Shown piece after piece: positions 3,603 through 11,442 of a stretch of 20,320 nucleotides of DNA (position 1 is the stretch's first letter; each line of letters begins with the position of its first letter). Below the pieces are notes generated by a model. It worked only from the letters and a program-made list of their open reading frames with translations, did no database searches and had not been told where the DNA came from. This DNA comes from a virus: IMG/VR virus record IMGVR_UViG_3300035698_002139, positions 1 to 20,320 of that record; one strand, 5' to 3'. Made by a program: the position numbers and the translations under genes.

Positions 3603-4930
3603 CTGAGTTAACGTTCACTTACGAGCCTAGGGAATTTTTCCAGCCCTTTCACGCTCGTGAGGAGCGTTTCGCCTGCCTAGTCTGCCACCGCCGCGCGGGT
3701 AAGACCGTGGGGGTGATAAACGACATGATCGCCAAGGCGCTCTACACTAAAAAGAAAAACGCGAGGTATGCTTATGTCGCTCCGTTTTTTCGGCAAGCGA
3801 AGGATGTCGCTTGGCAATATCTCAAAGACTTCGCAGGAAGCGGAGTCGTTAAGATTAGAGAGTCCCAGTTACGTGTGGAGCTCATTAATGGATCGTGGAT
3901 TACACTCTATGGAGCTGACAACCCTGATGCTCTACGCGGACTATACCTGGATGGTGTTATACTCGACGAAGCGGGAGATATGCGTCCAGGGCTGTGGGCC
4001 GATGTCATACTCCCTGCACTAACTGACCGACGAGGCTGGGCCGTGTTCATCGGCACGCCGAAAGGCAAGAACTACTTCTACGACATTTACCAGCGCGCTC
4101 AGAGAGAGGCCAACTGGTTCAGTCTAATACTAAGGGCCAGTGAGTCCGGACTACTTAACAAAGACGACCTAGCTGAAGTGCGTGGCATTCAGGAAGAGGC
4201 CAGCTACCAGCAAGAGTTTGAGTGCAGCTTTGACGCCTCCGTTAAGGGTTCTTATTACAACGACATCTTTAACAACAATGACCTACTCGGTACGGTGCCC
4301 TACACTCCCACCTACCCTGTGTCAGTGGCAATGGACCTTGGTAGGACGGACAGCACTGCGATGTGGTTCTGGCAGAGTATTCCGGGCGCAGGGCCACGCG
4401 TCATAGACTACCACGAAGCCGACAGCAAAGACCTAGATTACTACTTCACGTACTTGGATGCGAAGCCTTACGGGTACGACACGATGTGGCTGCCACACGA
4501 CGCCGTGGCTAAGACGCTGGCAACGAAGAAGTCTACCATCCAGCAGTTCATGGAGTGGGTAGACCAACGCTGGCGGGTAGAGAAGATACCACAGCTGAGT
4601 AAGCAGCACGGAATAGACGCAGCACGGAAAGTCCTCCCGCAGTGTAAGTTTGACGAAGTTATGTGCAAACAGGGCATCAACGCTCTGCAACACCACAAGC
4701 GGAAGTACAACTCAGTACTGAAGGCTTACAGTGACCAAGCGCAACACGACTGGTCAAGCCACGGAGCTGACGGGTTTAGGTACTTAGCCCTCGTGGTACA
4801 GGATGACATGGAATTAGCAGAGGTTGACACACAAACGCCTCTTGAGCGGTATCAAGAGCCGTATACACTGAATGACCTCTGGAAGGAGAAAGATGATGGC
4901 GATTGGCGAAGCAGAATTATCAGGATCTGA
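3599..4930 (+). CDS. terL: Terminase large subunit (443 aa)
   Basis: This is the DNA-packaging motor: an ATPase that pumps DNA into the procapsid through the portal, and a nuclease that cuts concatemers. Walker A is HRRAGKT at residues 30-36. Walker B is VILDEA at 120-125, with catalytic Glu124. The coupling motif IGTPKG is at 151-156. The RNase H-like nuclease domain follows, with AMDLGRTDSTAM (Asp246), LPHDA (Asp301) and SHGADGFRY (Asp391) as the likely metal-binding acidic residues. The length is near the family norm, with a compact N-terminus. The ATG overlaps the preceding gene's stop as ATGA. The 3' end overlaps the portal start by about 35 bases. No frameshift or missing motif is seen. 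Terminase phylogeny usually tracks packaging strategy, but that needs alignment. Confidence 0.95.
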   Translation: MTELTFTYEPREFFQPFHAREERFACLVCHRRAGKTVGVINDMIAKALYTKKKNARYAYVAPFFRQAKDVAWQYLKDFAGSGVVKIRESQLRVELINGSWITLYGADNPDALRGLYLDGVILDEAGDMRPGLWADVILPALTDRRGWAVFIGTPKGKNYFYDIYQRAQREANWFSLILRASESGLLNKDDLAEVRGIQEEASYQQEFECSFDASVKGSYYNDIFNNNDLLGTVPYTPTYPVSVAMDLGRTDSTAMWFWQSIPGAGPRVIDYHEADSKDLDYYFTYLDAKPYGYDTMWLPHDAVAKTLATKKSTIQQFMEWVDQRWRVEKIPQLSKQHGIDAARKVLPQCKFDEVMCKQGINALQHHKRKYNSVLKAYSDQAQHDWSSHGADGFRYLALVVQDDMELAEVDTQTPLERYQEPYTLNDLWKEKDDGDWRSRIIRI

Positions 4931-7115
4931 TGACCAAGACCAGCCCACGGGCAAGAGCCCGCGTGAGTTACAGAAGTACTGGACTAAAGAAAAGACAGCG
5001 TCGGACAAGCGCCTTCGGAAGTTTCGCAAGCAGGGTAACAAGGTCAACAACCGCTTTCTTGACACCCGTGAAAACGAGGACATACAAGATAAGTCCATAG
5101 TATCGCGTGTCAACCTGTTTCACACCAACATAACGACGCTACAGTCTATGCTGTACGGGCGGGTTCCGAAGATTGAGGTTAAGCGTGACCATGCTGACCC
5201 TGATGACGACGTGGCCCGCGTGGCAGCGATGCTGCTCAAGCGCATCTTGGACAACGACGTGCGGACTATGGACACTGACGTTGCTACGACGTTAAAAGCC
5301 GCGCTTCAAGATAGACTCCTCCCCGGACTGGGCCTTGCGCGCATTGTCTACGCGGCTGAGTTTGAAGAGATGGAGACCATCGTAATGAACCCTGAGACAG
5401 GGGTTCAAGAGGTTCAGATACAGGAGCAGCTTGCGTACGAGAACGCGAGGCCGGAGTACGTACACTGGCAAGACGTAGCGTGGGGATGGTGCCGTACGTG
5501 GTCTGAGATGCCTTGGCTTGGGTTTCGCGCGTGGATGGACAAAGATGAGTCTGAGGCGCGGTTTGGTGCTGACGTAGCTGAGAAACTGGAGTACAAGAAC
5601 CAACTACCGTCAGGCGACAAGAGTGACACCGACCACATTGACGCAGACCAGAAGAACAACACTCAAAAAGCCGAAATTTGGGAGTTTTGGGACAAGCAGA
5701 CGAAGAAGGTGTACTGGTGGTCCAGCGGCATGGACACTATACTGGACGAAAAGGAGGACCCGCTGGAGCTAGAGGGCTTCTGGCCGTGCCCGCGCCCCAT
5801 GACTGCCAACATTACGACCAGTTTGTTCATGCCAAAGGCGGATTTTGTCATTGCGCAGGACCTTTACAACCTAGTTGACATACTGGCGACGAGAATTAGC
5901 ATCATAACCGAGGCTGTTAAGGTCGTAGGAGTGTATGACAAGAGCGCTGGAGACAGTGTGGGGCGTATGTTGTCGGAGGGCGTGGAAAATCAACTTATTC
6001 CCGTGGATAACTGGGCTATGTTCGCTGAAAAAGGCGGATTACAGGGAGTTATTGACTGGTTCCCCGTACAAGAGATCGTAGGCGTGCTACAGACGCTGCG
6101 GCAGGTGCTAGCGGACACCGTAGACCAGCTTTATCAGGTCACAGGTATGTCAGACATCTTACGAGGGGCCAACACCGAGGAATACACGAGTGATGGCACC
6201 CAACAGCTAAAGGCGAAGTTTGGTAGCATTCGCGTACAAGCACTTCAGGAAGAGTTTGCGCGGTTTGCCAGTGATCTTGACGCCCTCAAGGCAGAAGTGA
6301 TAGGCAAGCATTACGAACCTAAAACAATCGTGTACCAATCATCAGCTGAGTACATTCCAGAGGCTGACAGGGACAAAATTGGCCCCGCGCTGGAGCTCAT
6401 CAAGTCCCCCGACATCCAGTGGCGCGTTGAGATTAAGCCAGAGTCTATCGCTATGGTGGACTACGCGCAGCTTAAGGCTGAGCGTACTGAGTTCCTAAAC
6501 GCGATGGCCACATACATTCAATCCGCGCAGGCGGCCGTGAGTGTTATGCCAGACAGCCTCCCTGTACTTCTAGAACTGCTGAAGTGGGCGATGGCTGGGT
6601 TCAAAGGCAGCGAGTATCTTGAGGGCACGATGGACCGAGCTATTGAAGCCGCCATGCAGCCTAAGGAAGACAAGCCAGACCCAGAAGCCGAGCGGGCGCA
6701 GATGGAGATGCAGCGGGCGCAGATGGAGCATCAGCAAGAGATGCAGAAGATACAGGCCAAGGCTCAGGCCGACATGGCGGTACAGGCAGAGAAAGCGCGG
6801 GCAGCCATGGCGCAGGAGATGGCCGACCATCAGAACGCCATGGAGCTGGAGCGTACCAACCACGCCAACGAGCTCCAGCAAATGCAGATGGAGCTACAGA
6901 ACACTATGCGCGAGCTTCAGGCTAAAGTTGAAGCCGTTATACGTGAGGAGCAGGCTCAATCAGCCTACGCCATAGAAGAAGAGCAGTTACAGCATCGTAA
7001 TAAGATGATGCAAATGGGGCTAGACCATGCAGCGGTCATGGAGGAAAAAGAAGAGGAACATAAAAATGCCGAGGTGGAGGCAAGATCCAGAAACTCACAA
7101 GCTGATACCGATTGA
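4896..7115 (+). CDS. Portal protein (739 aa)
   Basis: The portal forms the dodecameric ring at one capsid vertex, docks the terminase and passes DNA. It follows the large terminase directly and has the size of P22-like or N4-like podovirus portals. AAGGAG lies seven bases before the ATG at 4896, so that start was chosen over the in-frame ATG at 4872. The N-terminal region contains VSRVNLFHTNITTLQSMLYGRVPKIEV, followed by the long mixed alpha/beta body and a mid-C-terminal helical region around TGMSDILRGANTEEYTSDGTQQLKAKFGS. From about residue 588 the protein becomes a Gln/Met/Glu/Ala-rich coiled coil of roughly 150 residues, reminiscent of the barrel helices of P22 gp1. The 3' end overlaps the 7066 gene by 50 bases. 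Confidence 0.9.
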   Translation: MAIGEAELSGSDDQDQPTGKSPRELQKYWTKEKTASDKRLRKFRKQGNKVNNRFLDTRENEDIQDKSIVSRVNLFHTNITTLQSMLYGRVPKIEVKRDHADPDDDVARVAAMLLKRILDNDVRTMDTDVATTLKAALQDRLLPGLGLARIVYAAEFEEMETIVMNPETGVQEVQIQEQLAYENARPEYVHWQDVAWGWCRTWSEMPWLGFRAWMDKDESEARFGADVAEKLEYKNQLPSGDKSDTDHIDADQKNNTQKAEIWEFWDKQTKKVYWWSSGMDTILDEKEDPLELEGFWPCPRPMTANITTSLFMPKADFVIAQDLYNLVDILATRISIITEAVKVVGVYDKSAGDSVGRMLSEGVENQLIPVDNWAMFAEKGGLQGVIDWFPVQEIVGVLQTLRQVLADTVDQLYQVTGMSDILRGANTEEYTSDGTQQLKAKFGSIRVQALQEEFARFASDLDALKAEVIGKHYEPKTIVYQSSAEYIPEADRDKIGPALELIKSPDIQWRVEIKPESIAMVDYAQLKAERTEFLNAMATYIQSAQAAVSVMPDSLPVLLELLKWAMAGFKGSEYLEGTMDRAIEAAMQPKEDKPDPEAERAQMEMQRAQMEHQQEMQKIQAKAQADMAVQAEKARAAMAQEMADHQNAMELERTNHANELQQMQMELQNTMRELQAKVEAVIREEQAQSAYAIEEEQLQHRNKMMQMGLDHAAVMEEKEEEHKNAEVEARSRNSQADTD

Positions 7116-7395
7116 TGAAGCGGCGGTATTTAGGGACAGAGCTCAGAGATTCGATGAGGTTGTACCGTTTATTTCTCCTGTTGATGGTACTGTCATTGAT
7201 AGTCGTCGCAAGCTCGAAGAGCACAACAAACGAAATGGCGTTGTACAGGCTTCTGAGTTTTCACCTGAGCATTACGCCAGAAAGGCTAGAGAAAGAGAGA
7301 AAGTCTTTAAGGGAGAAATCTCTGAGAAAGAGCGCTTCGAAAGAAAGCAGCAAATACATGAACTTATAGTGAGGGCTGAAAAAAATGGTAAGTGA
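7066..7395 (+). CDS. Conserved-type phage protein between portal and scaffold (109 aa)
   Basis: The role is unknown. The chosen ATG (MPRWRQDPETHKLIP) has GAGGA nine bases upstream and lies inside the end of the portal gene. An earlier in-frame ATG at 7027 lacks a good site. The protein contains FISPVDGTVIDSRRKLEEHNKRNGV (about residues 35-59), a pattern familiar from small phage proteins encoded beside portal genes. It then has a long basic/acidic helix (EHYARKAREREKVFKGEISEKERFERKQQ). It has no cysteines or membrane segment. Its stop overlaps the scaffold start by 11 bases. A role in procapsid assembly or in regulating the scaffold is possible but not shown. Confidence 0.75.
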   Translation: MPRWRQDPETHKLIPIDEAAVFRDRAQRFDEVVPFISPVDGTVIDSRRKLEEHNKRNGVVQASEFSPEHYARKAREREKVFKGEISEKERFERKQQIHELIVRAEKNGK

Positions 7396-8449
7396 AACTG
7401 CAAAAACAAGAAGTGACGCCATAGCTGACGCATGGGATGCATCGGAGAATGAAGATGCGGACATCCAAGATGGTGTGGAAGCCGAGTACGAAGAAGAGGC
7501 GGAAGCTGCCCAAGACATCGTAGAAAACGAGGGTGAATCTGACCCGAGTAGCGAGGCTGATTATGACGAAGGTGACGAACCTGCGGAGGTGGCGGCGAAG
7601 AGTAAAGCCAAGACCACCGACAAGTCAAAAGAAGGCGACAAAGACAAGGTAGCGGATATAGACGACAAAGCACCGGAGTCTTGGGGGGCTGCGACCAGAG
7701 AGCACTGGAAGACGCTACCTAAGCCCGTCCGTGACGAGCTTAAGAAGCGTGAGCGTGACTTTGCGGTGGGCATTCAACGCCACGCTGAGAAAGCCAAGCG
7801 TACTGACGCCATGGATAGGACGCTAAGCCCGTACCAGCAAATGTTTGCGCTTAATGGTGGGGCACAGCCCACTATACAAGGGCTGTTGCAGGCGGGAGCG
7901 TCACTACAGCTTGGGACACAGCAGCAGAAGACACAAACTGTCGCTAATATGATCCAACGCTTCGGCATTGATATAGAGATGCTTGACAGCTTACTGGTCG
8001 GTGAGCAACCGCAAGGCAGACAGCAATACAACGCCAATGACGATATAGACATGCGCGTACAGGCGGCGATGCAGCCGTTGCTCAACCAGTTCCAGCAGAA
8101 CACACAGCGTAACCAGCAGCAGGAGGTTCAGTCAGAACTGTCCAGGTTCCAGTCTGATCCTGCTAATGAGTTCTACTCTGACGTTCGTATGGACATGGCT
8201 GACATCATTGAACTGGCGGCCAACCGTGGTGAGCGCTTAACACTGAAAGAGGCCTATGACCGTGCCGTGCGCATGAACCCTAGCGTGTGGTCTGTGATGG
8301 AGGGGCGTAGAAGTAAGCAATCGTCGAATAACAAGCGTCGTGCTGCCTCTTCTATATCAGGTGGTCCAGCAGGGCGTACAACCTCGGTGTCTAATAAAGG
8401 CCTCCGTGGGTACATTGAAAACGCCTTTGACGAAACAGGGCGCGTTTAG
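7385..8449 (+). CDS. Capsid scaffolding protein (354 aa)
   Basis: It probably guides coat assembly into procapsids and leaves before or during packaging. Residues 1-95 are highly acidic and disordered-looking. They are followed by APESWGAATREHWKTLPKPVRDELKKRERDF (about 96-125), then LSPYQQMF and a helical block with TIQGLLQAGASLQLGTQQQ and GIDIEMLDSLL (to about 205), a Gln-rich linker, and a C-terminal DVRMDMADIIELAANRGERLTLKEAYDRAV. This architecture matches podovirus scaffolding proteins encoded directly before the coat gene. The C-terminal tail is basic, as expected for the coat-binding end of scaffold. No protease domain is visible here or nearby. The start has GAGGG upstream and overlaps the previous gene. 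Confidence 0.88.
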   Translation: MVSETAKTRSDAIADAWDASENEDADIQDGVEAEYEEEAEAAQDIVENEGESDPSSEADYDEGDEPAEVAAKSKAKTTDKSKEGDKDKVADIDDKAPESWGAATREHWKTLPKPVRDELKKRERDFAVGIQRHAEKAKRTDAMDRTLSPYQQMFALNGGAQPTIQGLLQAGASLQLGTQQQKTQTVANMIQRFGIDIEMLDSLLVGEQPQGRQQYNANDDIDMRVQAAMQPLLNQFQQNTQRNQQQEVQSELSRFQSDPANEFYSDVRMDMADIIELAANRGERLTLKEAYDRAVRMNPSVWSVMEGRRSKQSSNNKRRAASSISGGPAGRTTSVSNKGLRGYIENAFDETGRV

Positions 8450-8452
8450 CGC

Positions 8453-8481
8453 TTGCACCGGAGGGCTAGGGGTGCTACTAT
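8453..8481 (+). promoter_or_regulatory. Promoter-like element TTGCAC-N17-TACTAT before capsid gene
   Basis: TTGCAC (8453-8458) and TACTAT (8476-8481) are 17 bases apart, immediately after the scaffold stop. The -10 and its next four bases (TACTATGAGT) are identical to those at 2779-2788. Transcripts would carry a leader of about 160 bases before the capsid ATG at 8649. A separate promoter would let the most abundant virion protein be made in excess. Confidence 0.5.
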
Positions 8482-8508
8482 GAGTGCATAGAGCCCTCAT
8501 AGCACCCC
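8469..8508. promoter_or_regulatory. Dyad overlapping the capsid-gene promoter
   Basis: GGGGTGC (8469-8475) pairs with GCACCCC (8502-8508). After a three-base bulge, TATGAG (8479-8484) pairs with CTCATA (8496-8501), giving 13 base pairs. The left arm contains the proposed -10. It could be an operator, or a transcript hairpin formed by read-through from the scaffold gene that attenuates or processes the mRNA. No T-run follows, so it is not a standard intrinsic terminator. Confidence 0.55.
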
Positions 8509-8648
8509 AGCCACCCGCAGGCGCACCAAATGTAAGCTCTCCCACAGTAACCCTCCAGGCGTCGTCCAAGGGCTCACTGTAATAGGCAAGGCGCAGCGCG
8601 CCCCATGCAGCACAATATCTTTTCATGGGAACCTAACAGGAGAGTATC

Positions 8649-9608
8649 ATGGCATTCCCCAACATCAGTGACATCATCGCAACTACGATTGACAACCGGT
8701 CAAAAGAGATTGCGGACAACGTAACGAAGAACAACGCATTCCTAATGAAAATGGACATGCGAGGCCGCATTAAAACCTTTAGCGGCGGTGTAAAGATCCT
8801 TCAAGAGCTCAGCTTTGCTGAAAACAGCAACGCAGGCTTCTACAGCGGGTACGACATCCTGCCTGTGGGCGTCAGCGATGTAATCAGCGCCGCAGAGTTT
8901 AACATCAAGCAAGCGGCGGTGCCCTGCATCATGTCTGGTCTGGAAATGCTCCAGAACGCTGGGCGTGAGCGTATGATTGACCTCATGGAGAGTCGTATTG
9001 AAGTGGCGGAAGCTACTTTGACGAACCTCATTTGTGGCGCGTTATACAGCGACGGCACTGGCTCCGGTGGTAACGAGATTGACGGCCTTAATGCTGCGGT
9101 TCCTTTGGACCCAACGAGCGGCACCTACGGCGGCATTGACCGTGCTACGTGGACTTTCTGGCGCAATCAGTTTGTAAACTCTGCAAACACCAGCACCCTC
9201 CAGGTAGATTGGAACGGTCTATGGGCCGCGTGTACTCGTGGCGCTGACCGCCCTGACCTTATCCTATGCGATAACACCGTATGGGAAGCCTACATGGCCA
9301 GCTTGCAGGCTCAACAGCGCTTTACCTCTCCAGAGGTCGGCAACTTGGGCTTCCCAACCATTAAGTTCATGGACGCTGATGTGTGCTTGGACGGTGGTAT
9401 CGGAGGCTTCTGCCCTGCCGGAACAGCATTCTTCCTTAACACGAAGTATATGCACTACCGCCCACACTCGGCTCGTAATATGGTGCCGTTGTCGCCTAAT
9501 CGGCGTTACGCTACCAACCAAGACGCTGAAGTACAGATCTTGGCTTGGGCTGGCAACCTGACTTGTTCAGGTGCTCAGTTCCAGGGTCGGTACGACGCTA
9601 ACGCCTAA
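8649..9608 (+). CDS. Major capsid protein (319 aa)
   Basis: This is probably the HK97-fold shell subunit. It follows the scaffold gene, has a very strong ribosome-binding site (AGGAG, seven bases before the ATG) and its own terminator, as expected for the most expressed virion gene. The N-terminus is helical (FPNISDIIATTIDNRSKEIADNVTKNNAFLMKM). Next comes a Gly-rich loop region with GGVKILQELSFAENSNAGFYSGYDILP (about residues 38-65), like the E-loop and following strand of coat proteins. SGLEMLQNAGRERMIDLMESRIEVAEATLTNLICGALYSDG resembles the spine helix and P-domain start. No propeptide or protease gene is seen, which fits scaffold-dependent, protease-free assembly. Confidence 0.88.
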   Translation: MAFPNISDIIATTIDNRSKEIADNVTKNNAFLMKMDMRGRIKTFSGGVKILQELSFAENSNAGFYSGYDILPVGVSDVISAAEFNIKQAAVPCIMSGLEMLQNAGRERMIDLMESRIEVAEATLTNLICGALYSDGTGSGGNEIDGLNAAVPLDPTSGTYGGIDRATWTFWRNQFVNSANTSTLQVDWNGLWAACTRGADRPDLILCDNTVWEAYMASLQAQQRFTSPEVGNLGFPTIKFMDADVCLDGGIGGFCPAGTAFFLNTKYMHYRPHSARNMVPLSPNRRYATNQDAEVQILAWAGNLTCSGAQFQGRYDANA

Positions 9609-9620
9609 TGTGTAGCCCTT

Positions 9621-9647
9621 GGGGGAGTCGGACCTCCCCCCTTTTTT
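9621..9647 (+). terminator. Intrinsic terminator after capsid gene
   Basis: GGGGGAG (9621-9627) pairs with CTCCCCC (9634-9640) around TCGGAC, followed by C and TTTTTT (9642-9647). It is a canonical Rho-independent terminator 12 bases after the capsid stop, and probably partial because the next gene follows directly. Confidence 0.85.
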
Positions 9648-9663
9648 AATGAGGTGAATAATC

Positions 9664-10059
9664 ATGACAGGCATTGCATTCCCAAATAGGCCAACGTTCT
9701 TCGCCGCCCCATCCGGGCAGCGGGCAACAGTATCCGGCGCTAGCTTTACAAACGGTGCGAACCGTCCAGGAAGCAACTCGCCAGGAATTGGCATCAGCAC
9801 AGGCGTAGCAGGCGTTAAGAGCTCTGACTGGTCAGACGATCAGCGTCTTTTGCAAGAGAGTCAGGCTATCGGTCAGGCAGGTGACGACATCACCATTACT
9901 GACAATGCCGCAGAGTTTAACAACGAAGTTTCCTACGTGCAAGCAGACGGAAACATTGCAGTCAACGCGGTAATTGACGCAGGCACTGGAGCTCTAAACC
10001 GGACGGGGGCAGTCATACCGACCGGGACTTGGGCTTGGGGCGAAGTAGTCGTCGCGTAA
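9664..10059 (+). CDS. Hypothetical capsid-associated protein (131 aa)
   Basis: Function not recognised. GAGGT lies eight bases before the ATG. The gene is isolated between two terminators (9621-9647 and 10065-10085), so it has its own expression level. The protein is small-residue-rich, without cysteine, and lacks membrane segments. The N-terminal 50 residues are Gly/Ser/Asn/Pro-rich and probably extended. The C-terminal 60 residues (DDITITDNAAEFNNEVSYVQADGNIAVNAV, ending TWAWGEVVVA) look like a small beta fold. Position directly after the coat gene and a predicted beta-rich fold suggest a head decoration or head-fibre protein, which is inference from context. Confidence 0.75.
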   Translation: MTGIAFPNRPTFFAAPSGQRATVSGASFTNGANRPGSNSPGIGISTGVAGVKSSDWSDDQRLLQESQAIGQAGDDITITDNAAEFNNEVSYVQADGNIAVNAVIDAGTGALNRTGAVIPTGTWAWGEVVVA

Positions 10060-10064
10060 CAATA

Positions 10065-10085
10065 GGGGGCTCCAGCCCCCATTTT
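10065..10085 (+). terminator. Intrinsic terminator after 131-aa gene
   Basis: GGGGGC (10065-10070) pairs with GCCCCC (10075-10080) around TCCA, followed by A and TTTT. The compact stem with a short T-run suggests partial termination. Together with the terminator at 9621 it would step down transcription of the connector and tail genes. Confidence 0.75.
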
Positions 10086-10105
10086 CACGTAGGAAGGGCT
10101 AAATT

Positions 10106-10711
10106 ATGACAGAAGAAGTAAGTTTAGAGTTCACACAGCGCGTCATGGACAACCAGACCGCTGAAAATCGGTACATAGGTGATGAGCGCCTCTTGGTGAA
10201 GTTTTTCAGCAAGCCGCGTCTAAACCGCATAAAGTCTAGGGAGACCAAACGGCCGATTTTTGAAGATACAGCGTACATCCGCATACTGACTCCCGGCAAC
10301 AAAGACAACATCATTGAGCGGCCCGCCATGCAGATGGACAAAACACGGTTCGCAGAGCATTGGCGTAAGTTCCAAGCTCGTGAAGAGCAGGGTGAAGTTA
10401 TCGGCACTTTGCTGGAAGAGTGGCCAGAGGTCACCCGTAGCCAAGTAGAAGAGCTGCGCTACTTCAATGTTCGCACTGTAGAGCAGCTAGCTACCATCAG
10501 CGACAGCAACGCGCAAGGCTTCATGGGCATTAACGTGCTCAAGGAGCGCGCCAAAGCCTTCTTGGACGCGGGTGGCAAGCCTGTGTCCCTGGCCCAGCTT
10601 GAGCAAGCCAATGAGATCATAGCTGACCTCAAAGCGCGCCTAGAGGCTATTGAAGCTGGCGGCACGTTTGAGCCAGAAGAAGAGTACGAAGAGGACACTG
10701 AGGCAGCCTAA
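10106..10711 (+). CDS. Conserved-type phage structural-module protein (201 aa)
   Basis: The exact role is unknown. The product resembles proteins encoded between coat and head-tail adaptor genes in many podoviruses. Residues 40-70 hold RLNRIKSRETKRPIFEDTAYIRILTPGNKDNIIERP, then a Trp/Arg-rich helix (HWRKFQAREEQ). LLEEWPEVTRSQVEELRYFNVRTVEQLATI (about 102-131) continues into GINVLKERAKAFLDA, a pattern like a helix-hairpin-helix or SAM-type module. The last 40 residues form a coiled coil ending in an acidic tail (FEPEEEYEEDTEAA). AGGAAGGG precedes the ATG, and the stop overlaps the next start as TAATG. It may be a capsid-completion or neck protein. Confidence 0.75.
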   Translation: MTEEVSLEFTQRVMDNQTAENRYIGDERLLVKFFSKPRLNRIKSRETKRPIFEDTAYIRILTPGNKDNIIERPAMQMDKTRFAEHWRKFQAREEQGEVIGTLLEEWPEVTRSQVEELRYFNVRTVEQLATISDSNAQGFMGINVLKERAKAFLDAGGKPVSLAQLEQANEIIADLKARLEAIEAGGTFEPEEEYEEDTEAA

Positions 10712-11442
10712 TGTCTGGTCAAGAAACTGTAAACGACATCCTAAACACCGTAGCCCTAGAGATAGGGCTATCGGAATCAGCTGACCCTGTGTCAGACTTG
10801 GATGACACGTTTGTACAGTTGCGAGGCCTTCTAAAGTCAGCGGGTCGTGAGCTAGTACGTCTAAATCAGTGGGAAATACTCAAGGAACAGTTTGAGTTCA
10901 CAACTGACGCTTCGGAAGGGGTTTACGCACTTCCCTCTGACTTTGCCTACATGATTGACCAAACAGGCTGGGACCGTCTTAATGACGTCCGTGTAGCAGG
11001 GCCGTTGTCGTCACAAGACTGGGCGTACCTGGAGGGGCGTGACCTAGTCAGCCAGTCTATCTACGTAAGTTTTCAGATCTACAAAGGACAACTGCGAGTA
11101 TACCCACAGCCTCCACCCGATGGCGTGCCCATCAGCTTTTACTACATCAGCCGCAATTGGGTGCTGGACGATGATGGGGAAACGCTGAAGGACGCACCGA
11201 CAAAGGGCGGGGACACGGTACTTTACGAGTCTATTCTTGTCACGAAATTCTTAAAAGCCAAGTTTCTTGAAGCCAAAGGTTTTGACTCCAGTAGTGCTCG
11301 CTTAGAGTTTGAGAATATGTTTCTGGCCATAGTAGGTCAGAGTGTTGGAGCGCCCATTTTGAACGCAGGGCGTGGACGCGGAGGGGTTCATTTGTTAAAC
11401 TCATTCTACAACACCCCAGACACCCGCTATGGTCTATCGTAG
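10711..11442 (+). CDS. Head-to-tail adaptor protein, P22 gp4 / SU10-adaptor-like (243 aa)
   Basis: It probably forms the ring beneath the portal that joins head and tail. The N-terminal half is helical (TVNDILNTVALEIGLSESADPVSDLDDTFVQLRGLLKSAGRELVRLNQWEIL, about residues 6-57), followed by beta-prone YALPSDFAYMIDQTGWDRLNDVRVAGPLSSQDW and QIYKGQLRVYPQPPPDGVPISFYYISRNWV. The sequence type, LPSDFAYMID plus a W-R pattern, is characteristic of podovirus adaptor proteins placed before a gp10-like gene. The C-terminus has a second helix set and ends in a Gly/Arg-rich loop. It overlaps its neighbours by one base upstream and 14 bases downstream, so it is translated as part of the connector operon. 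The exact family should be confirmed by profile search. Confidence 0.78.
   Translation: MSGQETVNDILNTVALEIGLSESADPVSDLDDTFVQLRGLLKSAGRELVRLNQWEILKEQFEFTTDASEGVYALPSDFAYMIDQTGWDRLNDVRVAGPLSSQDWAYLEGRDLVSQSIYVSFQIYKGQLRVYPQPPPDGVPISFYYISRNWVLDDDGETLKDAPTKGGDTVLYESILVTKFLKAKFLEAKGFDSSSARLEFENMFLAIVGQSVGAPILNAGRGRGGVHLLNSFYNTPDTRYGLS

Noticed and set aside
8357-8626. 89-codon minus-strand frame across the scaffold-capsid gap
   Set aside because: It covers the scaffold 3' end and the capsid leader on the wrong strand, with no ribosome site and a composition unlike phage proteins.
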